The notes: a model not told the origin generated them from the sequence alone. Positions 1-13,197 are shown, numbered from the stretch's first letter. The stretch is DNA of 64,000 bases from Numida meleagris (GCF_002078875.1 NC_034420.1:1988519-2052518); one strand, 5' to 3'. Translations and numbers: made by a program.

Positions 1-2544
1 GTGGTTTTGCACGTCTCACATCCTTTCAGGACAAGATGTCAGATTAAAAAACAAAAACAAAAAAAAAACCCTTTTAAAACTACAAACCCAAAGGTAGAAG
101 GCCTGGCATGGTGGAGAATCACAAGTTCTGTGCCACACTGTTGAAAAGCAAAGCAAAAATGGAAGCAATCAGCTGGCAGCTCTGATGGCTTGTGAATCAA
201 GTGAAAAGACGCAGCAAACAAAAACAAAATCATGTAAAAATAGAGCCAGCCAGGTTGGGATTGGACTTTGCCTCTTAATTAACAGCTCTCTCAGAACACG
301 GTGGCAGGCTCTGTCAGCAAGACTGAAACGTGGGGCGTTGTTTAGACAGGCACCCAGGAACTATAGCTAGCACTTCCCATCCAGCACATGTCACTGAGAC
401 AGCATCAGGCTGTGCCAGCAGTTGAAATCCAATCCATTTTCTGAAATGACTCAGAAGTTTTCTGCTTGCCCCCGAATCTCCCTTTTAACAGCGTTTATGG
501 TTTTGTAATTCCATTTTCTTATAGCGTTTTGTTTTGTTTTTAACCCTTTTCACCAGTTAAAAAGCAAATGTAAACCAGGGGGAGAAGCAGGCACAGAAGA
601 GAGGGTGCAGCAGCAGTATCACAGGTAGGTTGCTCAGCACAAAACAAACAAACGCTTTCGCTCTTGCCTCTATTAGGGAAATTCAGGGTGTAGCACGTCA
701 CAGCAGATTGTGGCTGGAGATTGCGCAGTGCTGGCAGAGTATATGCGTTAGTCAGAGGTGTGCATGAGGCAATTGCTGCCTACTGCTGCCTAAGGATACC
801 CATGTGGGTGTAGTCACAGCAGCAGCTGCCCTTTCCCTGCTGTAACCTGGGGTGGGTGTGCGTGCCAAGCAAGGATCTTGTTTACATGGCACCTGGTGTA
901 CCTGTGCTGCCTGCTAGTCACAGCTGACAGAGGGTCCAAGCGATGTGCTTTAGCTGGAATTGGATTTTCTGTTTCTGTGACAACATTGCTGAAAGTAAAA
1001 TAGTTGCTCCATGCATACATTCATGCCTGCTTCAAAGTGCGCGTTTGATCTTTGTGGGTTTTGATAGGAGCGTTTCAGTTTTGTTATTTTCAAGAGGTCA
1101 GCATTGAAGCAAAAGCAAGGGGTATAGAAGCAGGACTGCAGGGGCCAGAGGTGGTAACAGGGGAATTGAGAGAATGGGAGAGGGCAGGAGATGAAAGCAG
1201 TGAGGAAGAAAAGAGGGGAAGATATAAAGCAGCGTTGAGTGGAAGGTGCTGCAGAAGAGACTGAATGGTCAGTGGTAAGCGTAAAAATAAAAGACAAGCG
1301 TAAAAGAATCTCAGGGTCCACACACAGGGGATACAGGCTTGATGCTACGCCCCAACAAGGACAGCCACAGAGGAGCCACGCGGTGCAGAGCCTTGTCACA
1401 TCTGCTGAGGTGCCCATGCTTGGTCTGCCAGCACAGGGCACGGCAGGGACCTCGTGCCTGGGTGAGCAACATCCTCTCGGGTGGCTCTAACGAAGCCAGC
1501 AACCTAGCACAGTGAGACCAAACTGAGGGTCTGGCACAAATGCCATCTCATGCATGCCATGGCACCAGGTCCTGAGGGCTCCCAGAATCAGCCTCAGTGT
1601 TTCCCTGCAACTGGGAGACATCACTGCTCCTCTTGAGGGCTCTGAGACAGAACGGTGTAAGAGGCTCACCCGGGATCCAGTTAGGAATCTGCACAGCCAG
1701 GAAGCTCACCTCAATGTCCTGGGGCCACGGATGCCTCAGGACTGCGTTAGCAGGGTGGAAGCACTGGGAGGTGCTGCTTTTGGTGGGACGGCAGCCACAC
1801 CATCCAAGCTTACCAAGTGCATGGTAAAGCAGCAGCCTCAATTAAACAGAGCTGAGTCAGGAGGAGAATAGATTTACCAGTCCATCTGCACCCACACAGG
1901 GCTCATGCTGCACTGCTTCCTGCCTGGGAATGGGATTGCTGCCCCGCTGGTCTCTGCTGTGTCCCAGGGTTGGCACAGTGTGCATCAGTTGGGGCTACAG
2001 CCACAGTGCCCATCCCCCCCTCACCGCTGCAGGGCTCACAACCATTCCATTCACCATCACTGCCCACTCTCTCAAGAGAGAAGCGTTCTACTAGAAACAT
2101 GCTGGGCTTCATTCTTAGGAAGTGACTGGATCTGAACAGAAGCGCTGCCTCCTCCTCACTGCAGAGTGTTCCTGGGGCCTGTGGAAAGAGAAAGCGATCC
2201 ATAATACCAGCGTGACCGCCAGCACGGGGCCGGCAGCCCCTTTGCCCCCTCCTATGGTACGGGCATCCTGAAACAGGCAGAAAACAATGGAGAGAGACGA
2301 TGCTGTCCCAAAAGGCTCAGCATGAACTAGGCTCAGCGATTGCTGCTTTGCCAGCAGCGCAGCCCGAGCAGTTTGCATTCACCTCCCGTTCACACAGCCT
2401 TTGTGTAATAAACTGCCGTAGCCCCAGAGAAGGGAACATTCAAAAAAGTGCCCCGAGGCAATGCATAGCAGAAGCCTGAGAATCCTACTGTATGAGTCAC
2501 TGACCTCCACACACTGCATCTATTTCAGCCTTTAATTAATAAAG
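1..2544. other. Non-coding, no gene recognised
   Basis: No recognisable exon, RNA gene or dated transposon was found. The stretch contains an A-rich tract at about 43-68 and a purine-rich block on the plus strand at about 1136-1235. Open frames up to 163 codons occur on both strands, overlap each other and show no domain, so they are read as chance. Confidence 0.6.
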
Positions 2545-2620
2545 TTTTACATTTCTATAGCACTTTCCATCTGGGAAGATCCTAAAATGCTGTGAGGACT
2601 TAAGAGCACGCAGCACCGCG
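2545..2620. repeat. Possible ancient SINE/LINE 3' tail remnant
   Basis: The segment has the wording of an old amniote repeat tail: a 'tatagcact' core, then a match to 'ccatctgggaagatcctaaa', then an 'atgctgtgagg' part. This recalls the 'tatagcacctttcatc...aaggatc...aaa(g)cgcttt' tails of ancient LINE/SINE families. I recognise the pattern but cannot name the family with certainty. The piece is short and diverged. Confidence 0.3.
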
Positions 2621-3539
2621 GAAATGTGGTTCCCAGAGAGGTGGGACTGTGCAGGGCAGCAAAGCTCAGCCAAGGGCATGGGGAGAGAATTCTTAATTTT
2701 AAATAGAGCCTCTGTTATATCACTGAGCATTTCATACCCATGGAGAATAGAAGATTTTAGTTTCTAAGGCACCACTTGAATAAATAAGCATTGTAGACTG
2801 CTTTCTTTATCCTGGTGGGAAGCAGTGCAATACAAGTACTGTGTGATTTTAATTTAGAGTGTGAGAGGACCCCAAGATAACCAGCATCTTAGGCTCAAGG
2901 CTTCCCCCTTCCCGATGAGCACCTTATTCCCACATGCTGGACATGAGGCTGAACACACCGCTCTTCTTGGCCCAATTCTCTGGGCAGAGAGGCCTGTGCC
3001 AATGAGCTGGCCTTGCACCGGGGGAACCCAACCATTGCTCAGCCCCATTGACACCCCCTGGATAAGTGCTTGGCTAAAGTGGGCTGGCATCTGTTGGATG
3101 CAAAAAGATTTCAAAGGGTTGTCAGCATTCTCTTTTGCTCAGTGCAGCTCCAGTCTATTTTTATCTGCCTCTTTCTGGAAGAAATACATGGGCATGGACA
3201 GGGCTAGTCGTAAAATTTCATTGCTTCCCGAGGAGAAATTGCAGGCAAATTACAGACTAGTGCACTCCTTTTATGTCTGTGCTGCTCGGGGCATGTCAGC
3301 AGTGCTGCATTCCCTTCCACCCTGCCACATTCCTCACCACCCTTCCTCTCTGCTTGCTGCTGGAGCTGCTGACGTGCCTCCATAATTAAAGCACCCTGCT
3401 CGTTCACACTGGGCTCGGCGTGGTGGCAGTGGGTTGCTGGTGAAACTCACATCCCTCTCCTGTGCAGACAGTAATACATACAAGAGGCCTTTATGCTGCT
3501 GCGGGGAAACAGATGCAGAGCAGATTGGTGCCGTTCTCA
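2621..3539. other. Non-coding, no gene recognised
   Basis: Nothing beyond chance open frames was seen. The longest, on the plus strand at 2861-3385, is overlapped by minus-strand frames and has no recognisable domain or splice context. Confidence 0.55.
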
Positions 3540-3600
3540 GATCTATAGAATCACAGAGTCATTTAGATTGGGAAAGACCTTGAAGATCATCATGCTGACC
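3540..3600 (-). mobile_element. CR1 LINE 3'-end fragment
   Basis: The plus strand reads as the reverse complement of a CR1 3' terminus: 'tagaatcacagagtcattta', then 'ttgggaaagacct', then 'gaagatcatcatgctgacc'. The element therefore lies on the minus strand. Only about 60 bp of the 3' UTR end is present, as expected for a 5'-truncated CR1 copy. It is non-coding and inactive. A second CR1 piece of a different subfamily lies about 55 bp further on. Confidence 0.85.
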
Positions 3601-3654
3601 ATGAGGTGGGCAAAACCCAAGCTTGTGTCCCACCATTCCCAATGCCTGAGTCAT

Positions 3655-3790
3655 GGAATCACAGAACTGCAGGGGTTGGAAGGGATCTCTGGAGGTTACC
3701 TAGACAACTCCTCGCCAAGCAGGTTCACTACTGTAGGTTGCAGGGGAAAGTATCCAGATGGGTCTTGAAAATCTCCAGAGGGGTTCCGAG
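3655..3790 (-). mobile_element. CR1 LINE 3' fragment, older subfamily
   Basis: The segment begins 'ggaatcacagaactgcaggg' and continues with the diagnostic 'ttggaagggatctctggagg', then 'aagcaggttcactac(t)gtaggttgca' and 'gggtcttgaaaatctccagag'. This is the reverse complement of a CR1 3' region of the kind carrying 'aagcaggttccctacagtaggttgca'. It differs from the tail at 3540-3600, so two separate insertions are likely. Homology fades after about 3790. Confidence 0.85.
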
Positions 3791-6700
3791 GTATCTCTCC
3801 TCACTGAGCTGGAAATCCCACTGCCATGCATCAGAACTTCCTCCAAAGGGAGATATGCTGTCATCAATGACAAGTATTGCCACCAAAATGTAATCAAAGA
3901 GGGAGTTATCAACTTAAGTGTACTGAGGCATTTCTGTTTCAGAGAAGAGAATTATCACTGAGAAAACAGTCCTGTAAGGTAGATGCTATTGACAGGAAAA
4001 TAAAAGGAATACAGTCCTTACCAGACAGACCTAAGTTGCTCCAAATTGCTGTCAGCTTGAAATATCTCACTGGTAATTTGTTTTCAAATACTTTCTCCCT
4101 AAATTTGATTTGTTGCCGTACAGTGGAAGATCTATTCGGCACGGCATCTCGGAGAGCGTCCCTGTGTCCCCTCGCCGATGGTGAGCTATCACTTCTAGGA
4201 GCTGGCAGCATTTGTTATAAAAAGGGACATCATTGCTTGAAAAGCAGATTTTGTCTGAGGACATGGATCTGCTGCTGTTACAAATAGCGGCCAAGATCAC
4301 TGGGAGGGAAGTCATCAGGGAAAAAAAATCGCATCTCCTCTCATCTCTCAGCCTGTCCGCATGGGCAGCTGGCAGTGCTCAGTGCCCTGGGGCATGGAAA
4401 GGATGGGGCAGCACTGTCCTGCTGTCCTACTGGTTCCCTAATTTCCTAAGGAAAAATATTTCATAAATATCACCAGGATATTTCTTAACCAGAGAAAATG
4501 TTGGTGGGGTTTTCCACCTCCTGGGGTATTGTAGAAAAAGAATGAGCATTCCACCCAGCACATTCATCTGCTGATCTGCTTTGCTCCAATGCAGAAGAGA
4601 ACGAAGTAGCACTGACTTGGGAAGCATCCTGCTGGGTTCAATGGTGTCTTGTGGGGCATGTCTGGGGCATCCTCTTACCTCTGAACATGCATTCCCAGCT
4701 CTCCAGAAACATACATCACTGAAGCAAAGGAGGACAGCATATGCCTCCAGCATCGCTTACTTCTGGGTCTTTCCAGGAAAGCATTGGCAGTGTTAGCATA
4801 TTCCTGCTGATGTCAGAACGGTGCCGCACTGTATCTGGAGCAGCAAATCCCCAGGTGCCACTGCCAGGCTTCGGGACTTTGTGTGTCCTCAAGCACAGGG
4901 ACATTTCTCCTCTCTGCAGGAGAAGCTGGAGCAGCACAAACCCACCTCTTGCTGCTTAGAAAGACATATATCTATGCATCACATCCAAACCCCTTCTAGA
5001 GCCTCATGGCAGGAACTGGAGTTGTAAAGAGCTCAACCATTTATAGCTCTAATGTTGTGGGAAGCACCAACCAGCCGCGTTCGTCCTGCTGGAGCAGAGC
5101 AATGGGTTCCCAATGGGACTGAGGAGCAAGGAGCAATGCCACAGTGCAGGGCACCCAAAGCAAAGCAGTTCACACACAGTCCAACCCCAACTATCACCAC
5201 CCGAGGTGCCTCCTCTTTGTCCACAATAATGAGCACCAGTTAGGTGGAGTAGGAGATTCCTTAAATGCAGGTTTAATTGGGTAAATCAGGGAGGGATGAT
5301 AGGTTTTGTAGCTCCACAGACATTGTGTCAAAGGCGTGGTTTGGAGATTTTAGGAGGGAGCCTGTGGGATGTTTCTCCAGAGGGACATGGGGAGAAAAAA
5401 CATAAGGGGGTGGTTTGGAGCCAAGTGGAGCACCTCTGCTTGCCTGATTTAGGACAGAAGAAGGGAACTACCAACCAGAGCTCCTTTCTCATCAGTCTCC
5501 ATCCTGGGGTACATGGACTTCTCGGGGAGGGTCTGAAACCCCAGCACCTTTCACTCAGCTGCTTTGCAGTGCATCAACCTGAGCAGTGGTAGAAGAAAAA
5601 CAACGAAGTAAGAGGAGTAGAGTGCCTGTAACCATGGCGATGCTCCCAGCTCCCTCTGCAGCTGCATCCCTCCCGCTGCATCCCTGGGGCTGGCAGGCAT
5701 GGGGAAGATGGAGATGCCCCACAGCAAGTGGGGATTGGCCCCACCAACTGCATCTTCCAGGGAAAAAAGTGCAATTCAAGGGGAACACTCACCCCAGATA
5801 ATATGGAAGTGGTAGTGACCACGCTGTGCCACCAGGGCCTGGGTACACCCATGTACAGGATGAGAACTGCCCAATGCAAATGTTGGCATGAGTGTGGTCC
5901 GGCTCCATCCCCAGGGGGCATCGCCTTGCTCCAGCTCCATGCTGGTCCTTCCTTCTGACATTTGGGCCACTGGGAGATGCTGGGCCACATCCTCCAGCAC
6001 AGCCTGGATTTCAGCCCTTGGCAGCTGAGGAACTGCTGGTTTGGCTCTCATTAAGGGAAAGTTGTTTAATTCCTTCGCAGCTCAGCGCCGCCTTCCTGCA
6101 CAGCTCTGTTAGCAAGGTCTGCACACAGAATATTAGGGATTAATGAGACAGGTGATTAAATGCAGTTCTGCTTAAATTCAATCCCGAGAGAATGGACGTG
6201 GAACTGCCCTGCTGTGAATTAGGCAATAAAGTGGGGGAAAGTGGAAAACATGGCAGGGACTGGTTCTGTTTCATTAGTGCTCTCGTGCCTAACGATCCCA
6301 GCACCTCTGCTGTCAGAAAAAGGCAGAAGGCACAATTATAGCACAATTCCAGCAAACCTGTGCAGGCTCTGGTCTCGCACTGTGATCCTTGGCTGCCAAG
6401 CCAGTATATAAAGGATGTATAAGGGCTGGTGATGCACTTGGGTGGAAGAAATAGGGCAAAACAGCCTTTCAGTGCCAGCATTTCCAAGCCTTGAGTCCAA
6501 GAGCTTAGCAGCAGCACCACCACCCACTTCTTCCAAGGGAACCAAGGGCATGGGTTTGCCTCGTGTAGTCCAGGGTAGCTGGGAATGCAGCAAGATCCCT
6601 GATTAAAGAAATCTCATCCCCAGGATCATAAATGAGCCATCAGATGTCAGCGTCAAAGCCACAAGCCCCCAACCCAGCTGTCCTGTGCAGCTGGGGACAT

Positions 6701-9700
6701 CCACGCTGGCAGGTCCGAGGCAGTTAAGGCTGCCCAGCCCATGCCCTCTGCTCACAGCTTCATTTTCCTTCCAAAATACCAGGATAAAACTACCCCTGAG
6801 CATCACTAAAGTCCTTGAGAGAAGATAACTTCAAATCCTCCATCTGCTTGCAACGCTCCACCAACTGAGAACAGGGAATAGGCACAAGCTGAGCTCTCTG
6901 TGCTCAGCAGCAGCAATGTAGCTCCTGCTGAAACATCTGGGTTTGTGCTCCCCCAAACCTTGCGCTCAGATAAAGCCATGCTTTACTTGTGCTCGGCTCA
7001 TGCTGAATACAAAGAGGCCAACTCCTGGTGGCACAAGGGCCCAAATTCCCACTTTCTCCCGTTATCCAGGTACAGTGAGCTGCTCAGGAACAGAGCATGC
7101 TGCCTGCAAACCTCTGCTCTCTGTTCCCTGAGGTTTGCTCAGAGTTCATGCCCCAGGCTGCAGTCTGATGGAGCGAGCCAGTCCTGCGCGCTTCAGATGG
7201 ATATAAAAAGGATATGCAATCAGACATGCACTTAAGCAAGTATATTACCAAGCAAAATGACTTTGGTTTGACTAAGCTAATTAAAAATGGAACAAAGCAA
7301 TGATCAGATTAAGGTCATAATTAATAACTCCATAGGTTCAAATTATCCAGTCACCAAATAAATACTGCATGTCAGCGGAGGAAGACAGCAGATGTCTGGA
7401 GGGTATGGGTGTCCTGCTCAGAGCTCCTGCAGAGGCAGCAACTATCTCTGAGTGCAGCTTACTGAGGCATCGCATTGGGTTCACTGTCAGGAAGACCCTC
7501 TTTGTAGGGCTCCAGGGTGTGGGAATCGTGGGGACTGCAGGTAGGTGGGGGCCCCTGGGTCCCTCATCCCAATAACCAGTGCAGGAGCCACCACTAGCAG
7601 AGACCACATCCTCTTCTCTTCCCTTGCAGCCATTCTCCTTTGGGGGATTTGTAATGCTTTGAACCTTTTTAAGGCATCACAGAGCCACCTGTGACAACAG
7701 GTGCTGTTAGCTACGTTGTCTGTGGGCAAGGAGGAGACCTCTGCACGTCCCCAGTACCCCAAGGGCTTTGCCTCACACCTTGGCTGCCTTCAGCTCTATC
7801 TCACTCAGTGTGAACCTCCCAGAAAGGATTTGACATAGCGGGGGGAAGAAAAGCTTTGTCATGGCTGAAAACAGGGCTTTATTGCAGTCCCAGCCCCCAA
7901 ACCTTCAGCCCCTCTCTTGCAGGTGGCAATGACCCTTAATCATGGCCTAAACCACCTCCCACTCCTGGAATACAGCTGGGGATGGGCTGCCACACCAGCG
8001 CATCCAAATTTATAGAAAACAACCCAAATTTTGCATAAAACCTGCAAGTGGTGGCTGCCTGCTCCAGGCTGTGGGGGCAAACTAGCAGTCAGGGTCTGGC
8101 CCCAAGACCCTCATCCCTCCTGGCAGATGGAGGGGAGGCACAGCCACAGACACACACTCAGGAGCCCTCTGTACCAGCAGCAGAAGCATTTTCCCAGGGG
8201 AAAAAAACCTTTTATGATTTATTACTGTTCACAACATAAAATATCATTGCAAATCTAGCATTTCATTGCTTAGGCTGCAGCCCTTGGGAAAACACTGCTA
8301 AACCACACCAGCAAAGCCCCAGGCGCTGCAAGAAGCCACAAATCAATTGCATGAGAAGCCACAGCACTCAGGTCCCTGAGCAAGAGAACCTCAGGGCTCC
8401 ATGTGTCCCTGCCCTGCACCCCCTGGCACAGCAGCAGCAGGCTCACATGGCTCATCCCCATGGCAGGAGGGCAGGCACTGGGATTCCTCCAGGTGATCCT
8501 TCCCTGCTGTGCTTCCCTGCAGCTCTGCAGCCGGGAGGGAGAGCAGCACCGCTGTGCTCACAGCAGCTTCTCAGCACCCTCTGTCTTCTTAATTAGGGGA
8601 GACATTACTGCCTGTGACACAGGTTTTGAGGCTTCTGTCCTGCTACCAAAGCCCTAAAGAGGCTTGAGCTGCAATTTGGTGTCCAGCAGGTACAGGTGAG
8701 CAGCACCTGGAGGTGACCTGATCCCAGTGCTCCTGCTGCTGGGCAGCGCCGGCACTGGGGCACTGCTGGGTCTGCCCTCTCTGCAGGGCACCCGCACTCA
8801 TGGCTGAGTATCACAACCTCTATGCCAAAAGAAATCTGTTTTTGTGTTTAAAAATGTTAAGGAAGCAATGTACTTAGAAACAACAAAGCCCTCCCAGGTG
8901 CACAACAGTAGGTAAAAACCCCACAGCGTCTCCTGGCTTCAGTAGCCAAAGGAGAGAACAAACTTAATTGCTTTTGTAATGAGACGTGGAGGCACTGTGC
9001 TGGTGGCACAAGTGAGCTTTGCCCAGTGGTTGTGGGAAGTGCCCCTTTGTGCAGCTGCAGGGTTTGGTGTGTTGGTGCATCAGGGAAATGCCGTTCCCAC
9101 GCATGGAAGGGAGTAGCTCCTCAATACAGGCCTTTGGGAAGCACAGGACCGCGCTTTTGTTAAAAATGCTCAAAGCACTCACAGGAGCAGCAGCAGGGAG
9201 GGTGCAGGGAGCAGTGCTGCACCGCTGGCTTTGTCCAACACTAAAACATTTCCCTCAGAAATGCATCCCGTTGCAGTTTCTCTGCAGTTTCCAGCACAGA
9301 CAGAGCCTTTGCAAACAGCCCAGCGCTGTTTCTGCATGTGTTTACACTCTGCTATTTTGGGAGCCTGTTGCAGACCCTCTCAGTTGCTCTAGGAGCGGCT
9401 GCATTCATTGAAATGCCAGCCCTGCTGCCTATTGATGCTGGGATTTGGGGCATCGCATCCTAAATCCTCAGTGTTTGGCCAAGTTCACATGTTCAGAGGA
9501 CTGTGGCAATGCTCTGGGTATGGAGTTTTGTCAGCAGCAGCTGTAGCAGAGCAGCCAAGAGCAGGAGGCTTTGCCAATTACACGATCCCACTGTTAATTA
9601 TCTTCATTAAGAACACGCCGCTGGGTGACATCTCCACAGTGGTTGGGTCCCACATCCCCAGAGCTACACCTGTGGACATGTCTGGAGCATTCTGAGGGCT

Positions 9701-10487
9701 CAGGGTGATGGGATGGTGGGGTGGGGGCATGCAGGGACCACCCCATTGCCCCCCAGCTCCTTCCTCCCCATGCAGGAGGAAGAGGAGGGAGCAGGGATGC
9801 ACAGGAATGCTCCACCCCTGTCCCCAGTGCATCCCCACGCTGAGGACATGAGAGATGGGGAAAGCTGGAGTGTCCCCTCCAGTCCCTCCTATCCCAGCCT
9901 GTTCCGTAGCCCTCAGTCACTGTTTATGAAAAGCAAATGTTTTGCTGTTAGCTAATCCAGCTTGTTTGTGAAAGCCCTGAAGGCTCGTTTTAATTGCGAG
10001 TAAATGATTCTTAACGATATAAATCAGAGCCAGCAGAGGCCGGGAGCATTTGTGATATCTTGCACTGTAACCAGGAGTCAAGAAATGAATTAAGCTCAAA
10101 TTGAAAAGAGGAAGGTTTCAATCTGAAATTGGGCAAATACGAGACTTCATCAAGTAGAGATAATCACTGTGCGGGATAATAATGAGGCTTCAGCTTAACG
10201 GTTTTGCACAGAGAATCCCTAACATGCCCGTAGCAGATTTTGCTGCCGCAAGCATTGCAAGAGACAACTCAATAAGGAACCCAATGGGGAGCAAACACCG
10301 CAGCTGCCCTGGTGCCCCCAGCCTTGCTGCGTGCACTTCAGTCCCTTTGGGTCCCAAAGCCGTGGGCATCCCAAGCACTGCTCCGATAAGCCCCTCCATG
10401 TGCTTACAATGGGTATTTTTGGGAAATGCCTTCCAGTAAATGGCCTCACACGGCTGCCTGGGAGCAGGGCCCCCATTCCTGGGCTGT
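3791..10487. other. Non-coding 6.7 kb, no gene recognised
   Basis: No exon, RNA gene or clear transposon was recognised. Sub-features are an AT-rich, non-repetitive block at about 7200-7350 and a larger one at 9935-10200 listed separately. Open frames (longest 138 codons at 5574-5990 on the minus strand) overlap on both strands and look like chance. Confidence 0.6.
9935..10200. promoter_or_regulatory. Candidate conserved regulatory element (AT-rich island)
   Basis: Within GC-richer surroundings this block is AT-rich, not simple-sequence and not a recognised repeat. It is dense in short motifs such as 'gctaatcc', 'tttaattgcg' and 'gataatcac'. Such islands in bird intergenic DNA are often conserved non-coding elements, but conservation cannot be judged from one sequence. 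The call rests on composition alone. Confidence 0.25.
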
Positions 10488-10602
10488 TTCAGGACAATGG
10501 CACTGAAGGGCACAGTGTGGTGATGGGACCTGGTGGGCAGGTGGTGTCCGGCCTTGGGGACACGGATAGCCTTTTCCAACTTCAGTGATTCCACGATTCT
10601 CA
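10488..10602 (+). mobile_element. CR1 LINE 3'-end fragment
   Basis: The plus strand ends in a diverged CR1 3' terminus: 'ggccttggggacacggatag', then 'ccttttccaacttcagtgat' and 'tccacgattct'. Upstream, 'ggcactgaagggcacagtg' matches the 'gtggcactgagggacatggt' portion of the CR1 3' UTR. It is related to the copy at 30940-31008, sharing the 'ggccttggggacac' wording. It is 5'-truncated and non-coding. Confidence 0.8.
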
Positions 10603-12017
10603 ACCTCTACTGACAGCCCCGTGCTTATCATGAAGGAGTGAGTCACATCCTCACCTCCACCCTCAGTAGCTGAAAGCTGACTGGCTTTGCCTAATCTGCT
10701 GCGCAGCCATCAGACTAAATGCAGGACAAACACATTCATGTAGTTTCCCAACAAGTCCACGGTCTCTAGGTATGAAGCGAAAATCCATCGGGCAAAGGCG
10801 GAAGAGCTCACGCAGCCGCTGCCCTCGCAGTGCTACGTGCTGTGTCCTCGGCAGAGCATTAGTCATGGAGATGCCATGAAGTCAGCCAGGATGCTCGCTG
10901 GACTGAGCAGGAGGGAAAAGTCAAGCTCGAAGGCAAGGTGAATTGTTTCTTGGCTGTAAATTATATTTTTGAACCAGAAATGAGGTCTCTTCTGGGAAAG
11001 GGTTGAAAAAATCCACGAGCTCAGGAAAATAAATGTATTCACATCACCACCCACCCAGGCCAGCACCCAACCTCTGATAGCCACCAGGGGCTGGGGCAGC
11101 CCCTGCCTTCACCCCACTTGGCTGCCGGCACCGTAGGGCAAGTGACTATGAAGGGTTGACCTGAGACCAAAGCAAAGCCCAAGTTTTTGGCATCCCTACT
11201 GGAAGAGGGCTGAGCCTGTGCCCACACTGGTAGCAGTGTTACCCCATGGGTCCCAAGGCGTGGAAATGGCCTTCTGCTCTCCCCTAGACCCCAAAACACA
11301 GCACTATTGTATGACACTGAGACCCATCCCAGTACATCACATCACCACTGCTGCTCCCTGTTCTGCTGCATGTAGGCTCCATGTGAAGGACATCACTTCT
11401 CCCAGAGAGCTCCCAGGTGAGCCCAGCCAGGGTCACTCAATTGGATAGGAGTCCTGTGGGGCTGGATAGCACACAGTCCTTGGGGACACCTTTGGACCAT
11501 ACCAGCACTTTGCACTGAGCACCCACAAGGATGGAAGACATTGGGAGCACTGTGGTGCATGAGGGTTAATGGAGCCGGGTTGCTTTCTCAATGTGAAAAC
11601 AGGCTTTTTCCTCTGGGAGTGTGGGGTCTGTGGAGTGACATGCATTGCACTGGGGATGCTCAGAGCTGCTGAGACAATCTCAAGAGTAAAGATGGATTTT
11701 TAATGCATTTATTATTGCCAAATATCTTCAATAACCTTTCCAGCACAGTGATGGGCTTTAAGATAAAATTCCAAAGTAGAGAAGAACATCTTTGCCGGGC
11801 AGGCTGGTAAAACAGCAATGCTGCCTGCCGCCCCTGCCACTACTCTTGAGAGGGTTTTGATCACTTCTCATACATCTATGGCTGCTCCCACTGCACCACA
11901 ATGAAAGGAGGCAGCCCCACAGGGGGATGTGGCCCTCTGGGTGATCCCTGGCCAGCCCCAGCCCATACTGCAGGATGTCCCCACGGCCAGCGGCTTCTGT
12001 GCAACCAGAGAGCAGCT
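10603..12017. other. Non-coding, no gene recognised
   Basis: No recognisable gene or repeat. The open frame at 11758-12432 on the minus strand (224 codons) runs through a poly-T tract and a tandem repeat, giving a lysine run and repeated peptides, so it is an artefact of repeats. Confidence 0.55.
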
Positions 12018-12150
12018 GGGTACCAATCCCATCCACCCACATGCACGTAGGGTAGGACAGAACATGACAGCGGGGTACCAATCTCATCCATCCAAATCCA
12101 TGCATACAGGATAGGATAGAATAGCTGAGTATCCATCCATATGGACATAA
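12018..12150 (+). repeat. Imperfect 55-bp tandem repeat, about 2.4 copies
   Basis: 'gggtaccaatcccatccacc' at 12018 recurs as 'gggtaccaatctcatccatc' at 12073, and a decayed third copy 'gagtatccatccat' starts near 12126. Each copy continues with a CATCCA/ATGCA part and a 'tagg(g/a)taggac/ataggat' part. The spacing between the first two copies is 55 bp. It is a decayed minisatellite. Confidence 0.6.
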
Positions 12151-12191
12151 ACATATAGATATATATATATAATTCTTTTTTTTTTTTTTTC
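12151..12191. repeat. (TA)n microsatellite followed by poly-T
   Basis: A TA-dinucleotide run at about 12153-12172 is followed after a few bases by a run of about 15 T at 12176-12190. It directly follows the decayed 55-bp repeat. Confidence 0.9.
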
Positions 12192-13029
12192 CAAGAGAAG
12201 AGCCCTTTACCATTTCAGGCACACCGCAGACTGAATTTCCATGCTGCACTTCTGATGGCACAAGGAGCAGAGCAGTGCCACACTCCCGTAACGCTGTGCT
12301 GTGTTTCGGGGCCGGCTGCCTCTCCCCGCCAGCTGCAGGGCAGGACGTTGCTCTCAGCTTGTTGAGCTCCACAAACATCTGCAGAGTTTGGGGAAGCCCC
12401 GGAGCACTGGGCTGAGCCGTGCCGTGCAGCACCTTGGGAGGCGAAGCTCCTGCGCTCCCACCCGCGGTGCTTTCAATGAGAAACTGCTTGTTGACGCACG
12501 TGGTGCTTTGTGATTACCGAACTACAGCGCAACAGATCCCACCGGCACGCTGCAGAGCTTGGGAGTGAATACACGAGGCAGGCTTTGCATCTTTTATGTG
12601 CGTTAAACATCAGCTGAAATGCAATTAATTCTTCCCGCCTGCACATTGGGGATCGCATGGTGCTGCAATATTGATGGGCTCTTGACATGAACCCACCCCA
12701 GGGTCCTGATGTTTTGCAGGCAGATGGCTTGCCCCAGCTGAAGCCACCAGGTGCGATGCGTGGCCATGACCCTGGGATGGTGCCTCCCCCCGTGGCACTG
12801 CCCCACTACTGGCACTGCTCAGAGCACAGTGGCCATTGCCAAAACATGGTCAAGAAGCAGCATTCATGAATTATTACAGCCATCTCCAAACCCAGCACAG
12901 AAGTTGTCCTGATGAACTCCAGGTGAACTTCCTCACAGCCATGAAAGGAATGGGCTGGCTGTGTGCTCAGAAAGGGCCTCTGGGGACACTGGGGCAGTGG
13001 GAAGAGCCCGATGTCCTCACCCATGCTGA
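12192..13029. other. Non-coding, no gene recognised
   Basis: Nothing recognisable was found in this stretch. Frames on both strands are short and overlapping. Confidence 0.55.
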
Positions 13030-13197
13030 CCCGAGTCCTGGAGACGTTTAAGGTCACCTGGAGACCCTCAGGGTCAGGCTGGACAGGGCTCTGAGTACCC
13101 TGACCGAGCTGTAGGTGTCCCTGTCCATTGCAGGGGAGTTGAACTAGATGATCCTTAAAGGTCCCTTCCAACTCAAATGATTCAATCGTTCTATGAA
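13030..13197 (+). mobile_element. CR1 LINE 3' fragment
   Basis: The sequence follows the CR1 3' UTR in order: 'ctggacagggctctgag', then 'aggtgtccctgtccattgca', 'ggggagttgaactagatgat', 'ccttaaaggtcccttccaac' and a decayed terminal 'attcaatcgttctatg'. The 3' end lies near 13197. It is the subfamily with the 'gtgtccctgcccatggcag' signature and is 5'-truncated. Confidence 0.92.
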
